Source of the DNA: Tomocerus qinae
Taxonomy: Eukaryota; Arthropoda; Collembola; Entomobryomorpha; Tomoceridae
Assembly (NCBI GenBank): GCA_020055645.1
Contig: CM034548.1
Coordinates: 32,104,201 to 32,168,200, forward strand
Direction of reading: 5' to 3'
DNA length: 64,000 nt
Each line of letters opens with the position of its first letter. The first letter of the stretch is position 1. The notes under the pieces were generated by a model. That model saw nothing but the letters and a program-made list of their open reading frames with translations, was not told the origin of the DNA and searched no databases. Positions 62,601 through 64,000 of the stretch are shown piece after piece. Both the position numbers and the translations under genes were made by a program.

Positions 62601-63306
62601 GACAGTTTAAAATTCTCAACTGGAACTGAATGTATATTGTAGGAAGGGTCAAATGGAAAGTGTTATGGCGCTCACTAAAGTATATATTATACCTGTGTAT
62701 TTTCATCCTCTCGGAAAAAATGAAAAGAATCTCCTTTATACTCTGTTATTATTTTGTTGGGGGAATTAGTGTTTGAAGATTATCTTACTTTGTTGCTTGT
62801 GTTTTATTGTAAGTCTTCTTTAGCAGAAGACAGGGAGGACTACAAATTATTGTACTAATAGGTAGGTATAGACTAACAAATAGGGCGCTGTGACTGTAAA
62901 TACCTACAAGTACTTACTATCTATTATATTTTATCCGTATAAATAGGTCTTAGGTATGTCTATACTACTTAACACAGACAAATAGGAGGAGATGGGTTGG
63001 AGGGAGGAGATATATAGAAGACAGGAAAAGCCAGACAAGGAATTTCACATGTGCATTTATAACGTGACAACGAAAAGTAAATAGAGTGAAGATGGAAAGA
63101 TAGTCGGAAAAGTTGGCAAACTTACAGCTTCAGTGTGTACCGGATGAACGGCGAATATGGCACTTGCGGTGAGACAACTGAGAAGACTCATGTGGAGAAC
63201 TTGGGCGCAGACAATGAATAGGAGAACCGAAACGACGGCGTGGATCAAGACATTTGTTCCGTGGAATGCTGTCGCCGACAATCCATTGCTCAATGCATAG
63301 TTCATC
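5548..63306 (-). CDS. TMTC1: TMTC1-like ER O-mannosyltransferase with TPR repeats (15 exons seen, both ends missing)
   Basis: Fifteen minus-strand exons, listed separately, join without a frame error into 723 residues. TMTC proteins are multi-pass ER membrane proteins with a GT-C type fold, a DUF1736 domain and luminal TPRs; they are linked to O-mannosylation of cadherins. Residues here count from the methionine after the first split codon. Membrane half, about 1-360: HPVHTEA 54-60, GRAD 66-69, KETGIT 117-122, DNP 188-190, [20 protein letters not shown] 223-242, PASN 284-287, VGF 292-294, AER 297-299. TPR half, about 369-723. TMTC1, rather than TMTC2-4, is favoured by the WQxGSIPLVExxWDxRNLA block, and by the first TPRs (HYNxANxxKD, then HNNLG, with a second repeat about three residues short), which match my memory of vertebrate TMTC1. 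The N-terminal part (about 100 residues, with the acidic luminal motif) lies beyond 64000. The last TPR helices were not found. Confidence 0.85.
5626..5938 (-). other. TMTC1 intron N-O (313 bases)
   Basis: Short intron with a conventional acceptor (tatttcgtttgcag). No other feature seen. Confidence 0.7.
5939..6202 (-). CDS. TMTC1: TMTC1 exon N: two to three TPRs
   Basis: 264 bases, exactly 88 codons, with acceptor gttaattttccag and donor gca aat|gtaagt. It encodes [20 protein letters not shown], a repeat [20 protein letters not shown] with DVLNCAV, and the start of a further helix ([20 protein letters not shown]). The unit [26 protein letters not shown] corresponds to YRLLSAIYSKQENHDKALDAIDKAL of TMTC1. 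The next ([15 protein letters not shown]) corresponds to GNQLREQNLLDKAFE. Confidence 0.88.
6203..6557 (-). other. TMTC1 intron M-N (355 bases)
   Basis: Short intron with a conventional acceptor (cttttgttaattttccag). No other feature seen. Confidence 0.7.
6558..6699 (-). CDS. TMTC1: TMTC1 exon M: TPR
   Basis: 142 bases with a strong acceptor (ttgtttttttag) and donor cac tac|gtaagt. It encodes [40 protein letters not shown] and [32 protein letters not shown] has the helix A/helix B pattern of a TPR (L..., A, Y..EA...F...). The phase is exact with both neighbours. Confidence 0.85.
6700..7539 (-). other. TMTC1 intron L-M (840 bases)
   Basis: The plus strand is strongly G/A-rich throughout 6980-7539 (21 G, 4 C in 7321-7380). 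In the transcript this is a long C/U-rich run after the donor. The acceptor has a normal eight-base T tract. No gene. Confidence 0.6.
7540..7675 (-). CDS. TMTC1: TMTC1 exon L: diverged TPR
   Basis: 136 bases: two bases, 44 codons, two bases. The chosen acceptor is ctttttgttgacctag, giving [19 protein letters not shown] after QQM. This aligns with GLPEKAVAHYQQAI of vertebrate TMTC1. An acceptor nine bases further in (gtcttacag) is also usable in frame and would delete three residues. The rest ([26 protein letters not shown]) has weak TPR spacing. The donor is acc aa|gtacgt. Longer plus-strand reading over this exon is a shadow. Confidence 0.8.
7676..10187 (-). other. TMTC1 intron K-L (2512 bases)
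   Basis: The plus strand is C/T-rich for about 1 kb next to exon L (19 C, 3 G in 8521-8580), so the transcript is G/A-rich before this acceptor except for a short cttttt tract. Plus frames at 8436-8663 and 9506-9853 have no recognisable product. Confidence 0.55.
10188..10399 (-). CDS. TMTC1: TMTC1 exon K: TPRs 3 to 5
   Basis: 212 bases with acceptor cataaatcttag and donor atg g|gtaagg. It encodes (M)[18 protein letters not shown], a repeat starting [16 protein letters not shown], and [23 protein letters not shown]...LEECLRLDP is a good TPR. The next unit ([17 protein letters not shown]) has drifted at the small-residue positions. [12 protein letters not shown] aligns with HNNYGVFLVDTG of TMTC1. 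The acceptor is pyrimidine-poor. Confidence 0.9.
11755..11850. repeat. Degenerate 11-base tandem motif, copy 1
   Basis: Loose repetition of a motif like aatttagacca / aacttaggcca (eight or so imperfect units). The same motif in the same orientation recurs at 12940-13070, about 1.1 kb away. Confidence 0.5.
12841..12930. repeat. 10-bp minisatellite (ATGAAATCGG), nine units
   Basis: Nine back-to-back 10-base units, read as atgaaatcgg with variants ending ag or ac; the first and last units are changed. They keep a strict 10-base register. Confidence 0.9.
12940..13070. repeat. Degenerate 11-base tandem motif, copy 2
   Basis: About eleven imperfect units of caacttagacc type directly follow the 10-bp minisatellite and share their motif with 11755-11850. 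Confidence 0.55.
17661..17804 (-). CDS. TMTC1: TMTC1 exon J: TPRs 2 and 3 (first part)
   Basis: 144 bases with acceptor ctttcaatttcag and donor tat at|gtaagt. It encodes [39 protein letters not shown] and HFNLGVIY. The second repeat is about three residues shorter than a canonical 34-residue TPR (HNNLG...[13 protein letters not shown]), a feature shared with human TMTC1 (LNNLGTLTRDTAEAKMYYQRA). The third repeat begins at NGAHFNLG and ends in exon K. Confidence 0.92.
17805..20054 (-). other. TMTC1 intron I-J (2250 bases)
   Basis: AT-rich, with overlapping short frames on both strands around 18000-18650 but no motif or splice context. The plus strand is C-rich at 18880-19680. Nothing else seen. 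Confidence 0.55.
20055..20168 (-). CDS. TMTC1: TMTC1 exon I: first TPR
   Basis: 114 bases with acceptor attttgtttacag and donor ata ag|gtactt. It encodes [20 protein letters not shown] and then [17 protein letters not shown]. It opens the luminal TPR domain: NAKxHYNxANxxKDxGxxxxAIxHYxxA is the first repeat of TMTC1. The plus strand has no comparable frame. The identity is clear from motif and phase. Confidence 0.92.
20169..26775 (-). other. TMTC1 intron H-I (6607 bases)
   Basis: No gene recognised. The plus strand is C-rich near 21000-21400 and purine/G-rich at 26040-26760. A small hairpin (GTGAAAG, five A, CTTTCAC) lies at 25768-25786. A T-rich 97-codon frame at 23377-23670 shows no family resemblance. 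Confidence 0.55.
26776..26940 (-). CDS. TMTC1: TMTC1 exon H: last membrane helices before the TPRs
   Basis: 165 bases with acceptor tctcatacacag and donor ttc ga|gtaagt. It encodes (S)[37 protein letters not shown] and [17 protein letters not shown]. This corresponds to S(M/I)GxCIL at the end of the AER motif, a final helix of about 14 residues (329-342) and the TxxxNxxWxSRxSLF connector that precedes TPR 1 in TMTC proteins. A longer minus-strand frame over the same bases is in another frame and is only a shadow. Confidence 0.92.
26941..32918 (-). other. TMTC1 intron G-H (5978 bases)
   Basis: GGAT tetranucleotide runs lie at 27014-27032 and 27110-27142. The plus strand is C/T-rich at 27300-28240 and G-rich at about 32040-32460. 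A 113-codon plus frame at 27234-27575 has no recognisable motif and no splice or promoter support. Confidence 0.55.
27000..27142. repeat. GGAT tetranucleotide simple repeats
   Basis: Two short runs of tggatgga type at about 27014-27032 and 27110-27142, separated by unrelated sequence. Confidence 0.6.
32919..33046 (-). CDS. TMTC1: TMTC1 exon [17 protein letters not shown] motif
   Basis: 128 bases with acceptor aaaatattgcag and donor cca ag|gtactt. It encodes [20 protein letters not shown], then [20 protein letters not shown] and TP. The P(A)SN-LFxVGFVxAER(V/I)LYxPS motif is the best conserved block of the TMTC membrane domain, and the serine after TP is completed by the next exon. The acceptor has few pyrimidines; the purine/G-T character upstream fits the pattern of the other long introns. 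Confidence 0.93.
33975..34104 (+). pseudogene. Worn coding-like fragment, copy 1 (possible transposase helix-turn-helix)
   Basis: From 33994 the plus strand reads [20 protein letters not shown] and then [16 protein letters not shown] before a stop at 34102. The DNA from about 33975 (agaagat..ct..ttg) through gaagctttcgttctagca is clearly related to a second fragment at 36080-36180. The pattern E.xVLA..NP.TSA.R is like the N-terminal helix-turn-helix of Tc1/mariner-related and DUF4817-type transposases, but the match is short and the family is a guess. Confidence 0.3.
35154..35258. repeat. 35-bp tandem repeat, three copies
   Basis: Units begin at 35154, 35189 and 35224 with tattttattttagtc and differ at only a few positions. 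A fourth unit decays after 35258. Confidence 0.9.
35274..35309. repeat. TTAGG-like inverted repeat
   Basis: A perfect 13-base arm (aacctaacctaat, 35274-35286) and its reverse complement (35297-35309) surround a 10-base loop. The arms resemble two insect telomeric TTAGG-type units, but only two per arm are present. Confidence 0.8.
36071..36180 (+). pseudogene. Worn coding-like fragment, copy 2
   Basis: The plus strand reads [20 protein letters not shown] then TSAAR, and stops at 36146. Nucleotide similarity to copy 1 continues past the stop (gaagctttggttctagca, then ..gctgcacgttgagact). Two copies about 2.1 kb apart in the same orientation suggest a broken DNA transposon or a duplicated fragment of one. 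It is not a host gene. Confidence 0.3.
36842..37440. mobile_element. hAT-type MITE with 8-bp target duplication
   Basis: 599 bp. The ends are perfect 13-base inverted repeats (CAGTGTACAAAAT), starting with the CAGTG typical of hAT elements. The flanks carry the 8-base duplication attatata at 36834-36841 and 37441-37448. Subterminal copies of a TACCAC / TTTTTACCATTAA(A/G)TGCA motif occur near both ends, as transposase-binding repeats do in hAT elements. No coding capacity, so it is non-autonomous. The clean duplication and matching ends suggest a fairly recent insertion. Confidence 0.9.
38749..38921. mobile_element. Small CAGGGTT-ended inverted-repeat element with 21-bp internal units
   Basis: 173 bp. 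The left end is cagggttgtattttgtccgg and the right end, reversed, is cagggttttggtgtccgg, so the terminal repeats are about 18 bases with a small gap. Inside are about five units of roughly 21 bases of the form aggacgaaactaattttgtcc, partly palindromic. No matching target duplication is visible. The ends are hAT-like, but the class is uncertain. Confidence 0.55.
39373..39559 (-). CDS. TMTC1: TMTC1 exon F: DUF1736 core
   Basis: 187 bases with acceptor tatttttctag and donor acc aag|gtactt. It encodes [18 protein letters not shown], then [17 protein letters not shown], then [20 protein letters not shown]. The YDWQ(M/V)GSIPLVE(S/T)(L/I)WD(L/M)RNLA block is the closest match to TMTC1 among the four animal paralogues as I recall them. 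It contains two hydrophobic segments (about 204-218 and 245-258) around a luminal loop. Confidence 0.92.
44355..45483. mobile_element. Foldback DNA element, 1129 bp, 300-bp inverted arms
   Basis: The arms at 44355-44654 and 45184-45483 are inverted copies, nearly identical except for the outermost bases (ggctaaatcctag against ggaacattcctag) and scattered changes. The 8-base duplication cacttatt flanks the element (44347-44354 and 45484-45491). The uninterrupted sequence acacttatttgtactg survives in the neighbouring array units, which proves the duplication. The centre is a 67-bp tandem repeat. Each arm carries a frame of about 64 codons. No transposase is present. The 8-bp duplication is consistent with hAT-like mobilisation, but the termini are not typical hAT. 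Confidence 0.92.
44755..45115. repeat. 67-bp tandem repeat inside the foldback element
   Basis: Five units and a partial sixth share atgctaattgtgaccacgtc, with starts at 44761, 44828, 44895, 44963, 45030 and 45095. A related copy at 44678 is part of a duplicated arm end (ggttttgtaaaattctaaat at about 44631 and again at 44715). Confidence 0.88.
47950..48053 (-). CDS. TMTC1: TMTC1 exon E: start of the DUF1736 domain (DNPA motif)
   Basis: 104 bases: 34 codons plus two bases. It encodes [14 protein letters not shown], then [14 protein letters not shown], then SSTELTR. The pattern MGxxxPxFSxxDNPA(A/S)FxxSxLTR is diagnostic for the TMTC/DUF1736 family. The donor is act cg|gtaagt. The acceptor used here (caatag, 48054-48059) has a poor pyrimidine tract. 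A second possible acceptor (ctgag) lies 11 bases downstream and fits only if exon D is skipped. Confidence 0.85.
48054..49263 (-). other. TMTC1 intron D-E (1210 bases)
   Basis: No gene or repeat recognised. The plus strand is strongly C-rich next to exon E (17 C, 2 G in 48121-48180). The acceptor side therefore has a GGGAGGAG-type run about 30 bases before the splice site instead of a pyrimidine tract. Confidence 0.6.
49264..49336 (-). CDS. TMTC1: TMTC1 exon D: loop and first half of a membrane helix
   Basis: 73 bases: one completing base plus 24 codons, acceptor ctactcag, donor ttg|gtaagt. It encodes [20 protein letters not shown] and MIVL. The hydrophobic end continues into [12 protein letters not shown] of exon E, so one membrane helix (residues about 159-177) is split by the intron. 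The loop is much shorter than the long loop of human TMTC1 at this place. Length and phase fit both neighbours exactly. Confidence 0.8.
53571..53624. repeat. GTA-rich simple repeat
   Basis: Imperfect gtagtagta run, with similar but looser triplets from about 53486. Confidence 0.75.
55017..55036. repeat. (AAAT)5 microsatellite
   Basis: Five perfect AAAT units, 31 bases inside the intron from the exon C donor (transcript sense ATTT). Confidence 0.9.
55067..55234 (-). CDS. TMTC1: TMTC1 exon C: KETGIT motif and membrane segment
   Basis: 168 bases with acceptor gtttctctggcag and donor cg|gtacgt. It encodes a polar loop ([12 protein letters not shown]), then [15 protein letters not shown], then [18 protein letters not shown]. 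The KE-TGIT(V)-YD block is invariant in TMTC proteins and follows a membrane helix. The exon ends in a basic stretch (HLLKR). It can join in frame either to exon D or, using a downstream acceptor of exon E, directly to exon E. Confidence 0.9.
55235..57948 (-). other. TMTC1 intron B-C (2714 bases)
   Basis: Contains the 481-bp inverted-repeat element at 55477-55957. Bases 57410-57470 carry short ATATGCAGC repeats. No gene recognised. Confidence 0.6.
55477..55957. mobile_element. 481-bp inverted-repeat element with perfect 76-bp termini
   Basis: The ends (55477-55552 and 55882-55957) are perfect inverted repeats starting gtggtagtccagaagagc. The 6-base sequence agatat flanks both sides (55471-55476 and 55958-55963) as a target duplication. 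The left end also holds a 55-base hairpin (arms 55521-55547 and 55549-55575, one-base loop) made from an extra inverted copy of the inner terminal sequence. The termini are GC-rich while the 300-base core is AT-rich. There is no coding capacity. Perfect termini point to a young insertion. The family is not identified. Confidence 0.88.
57949..58022 (-). CDS. TMTC1: TMTC1 exon B: GRAD motif and membrane helix
   Basis: A short 74-base exon: 24 codons plus two bases. The acceptor is gaatttatttag and the donor is tta ag|gtaag. It encodes [15 protein letters not shown] and then MMASFYLYL. Joined to exon A it gives [16 protein letters not shown], the TMTC hallmark (HPIHTEAVAGIVGRAD in vertebrates). 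The phase out (AG|) is completed by G in exon C to give Arg. The identity is certain despite the small size. Confidence 0.9.
58023..63125 (-). other. TMTC1 intron A-B (5103 bases)
   Basis: No gene seen. Simple (ATT/ACT) triplets lie at 59543-59587. A T-rich plus frame at 61740-61994 encodes only a Phe/Leu-rich chain. The intron is C/U-rich at its start and purine-rich about 70 bases before its end in the transcript sense; see the finding on paired ends. Confidence 0.6.
59543..59587. repeat. ATT/ACT trinucleotide microsatellite
   Basis: Continuous attactattactattgct-type triplets ending in pure att units. Confidence 0.85.
63126..63306 (-). CDS. TMTC1: TMTC1 exon A (first visible): two membrane segments and HPVHTEA
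   Basis: One base plus 60 codons, entered after a ggttggtcag acceptor and closed by gct|gtaagt. The first base completes a codon begun in an upstream exon, probably Arg. It encodes [20 protein letters not shown], then a hydrophobic helix (about 19-37), a second one (about 41-53), and the family motif HPVHTEA that leads into the GRAD motif of the next exon. The TMTC family has LNxxLxGxxPxxFHxxNxxLH at the same place. The exon lies at a sharp G-to-C skew switch: the plus strand is G-rich below it and C-rich above it. Confidence 0.9.
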
Positions 63307-64000
63307 CTGACCAACCAAAACAAACATCAACATCAGGAAAAACATTAAATACAAATACACACAACATTCATTACCAAGCCTTCTCTCCAGCCTTTCTCAA
63401 TTCCACTGACTTTTCCCTGAGTGAAAGCCATTCACTCCACTATTTATATATCTGCATACCAGAGCGACGGATCTCCTCCCGTTCACTTTGGGAGATACAT
63501 TTATTGCTAGTTGACTCGCGTACTACAGTCGCATTTATCTGGAAAGTATGTACTTCTATCCTTACGTTTAATTCATTTCACCAACTATACTTTTCTGAAT
63601 TAGTCCCCCGAGAAAAAAGAGTTAATGTTTTATGTACCATTATGTACGACTCCCGTTTACATTAGTATAACATGTAAAACAGTTACTAGTCAGTAGTGTC
63701 TCCTTTCTTTCATGTTTAATGCAGTCCAGCACTATCTATGTCGAGGTACAACTGTGGGAACTAACTCATTCTATCTCAGGATATCAAGGACGTTGCTATC
63801 ACTAGCCATAATCACACATTATGTACTTTATGCAATTCCCGTCCTCCGTCCGTTTTTTATTTATAATAATCTGATGGGATAAATATTTATGTAGGAATAT
63901 ACTAAAGAGCTATATGAATTAGGATACTTTTTGACCTCTTGTGTACTATACTCTTTCAAAATAAATACGGCTTTTGTATGGAGAGCTATTGCAATGTATG
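63307..64000. other. Upstream intron of the TMTC1 gene, no exon found
   Basis: The plus strand is C-rich here (22 C against 4 G in 63361-63420). No minus-strand exon with the expected SYRPLxxLTF motif was seen, so the 5' exons lie beyond the window. A 141-codon plus-strand frame across exon A (63240-63665) is antisense shadow in its first part and low-complexity after it. Confidence 0.6.

Noticed and set aside
63240-63665. 141-codon plus frame over exon A
   Set aside because: Antisense of the TMTC1 exon for its first part, then C-rich intron; no independent support.
1-64000. tRNA, rRNA, CRISPR or bacterial operon features
   Set aside because: None seen; the window is a eukaryotic intron-rich locus.

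Overview
This window is AT-rich animal DNA, most likely from an arthropod (insect-like). It is dominated by one large gene read on the minus strand. Fifteen exons between 63306 and 5548 join in frame with good splice sites and encode 723 residues of a TMTC1-type protein (transmembrane and tetratricopeptide-repeat-containing protein 1). These are ER membrane enzymes of the TMTC O-mannosyltransferase group, which modify cadherin-type proteins. The first coding exons (signal anchor and the acidic luminal loop) lie beyond 64000. I could not find the last exon, which should carry the final TPR helices. Assignment to an insect or hemipteran-like genome rests only on composition and TAGGT/TTAGG-like simple sequence, and is weak.

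Layout, reading the gene from right to left. The exons at 63.1, 57.9, 55.1, 49.3, 47.95, 39.4, 32.9 and 26.8 kb encode the multi-pass membrane half, with the HPxHTEA / GRAD motif, the KETGIT motif, the DUF1736 core and the PASNLxFPVGFVxAER motif. The exons at 20.1, 17.7, 10.2, 7.5, 6.6, 5.9 and 5.5 kb encode the luminal TPR half. Introns run from 313 to about 8390 bases. No other gene is convincingly nested in them. A single plausible plus-strand exon at 16-179 may belong to a neighbouring gene.

The introns hold several short non-autonomous DNA elements: a 599-bp hAT-type MITE with a perfect 8-bp target duplication (36842-37440); a 1129-bp foldback element with 300-bp arms that landed inside a tandem array of about 170-bp units, so its 8-bp target duplication can be checked against intact units (44355-45483); a 481-bp element with perfect 76-bp terminal inverted repeats and a 6-bp target duplication (55477-55957); and a small CAGGGTT-ended element (38749-38921). 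There are also minisatellites at 12.8 and 35.2 kb, and a worn pair of related coding-like fragments at 34.0 and 36.1 kb.

The most unusual signal is global. Strand G/C asymmetry flips at the exons. On the plus strand, sequence on the low-coordinate side of many exons is strongly G over C, and on the high-coordinate side strongly C over G. In the sense of the transcript, many long introns therefore begin C/U-rich and end G/A-rich, the reverse of the usual arrangement, so the two ends of one intron are potentially complementary. Two introns show concrete antiparallel matches close to their splice sites. This could be a structural aid to splicing of long introns.
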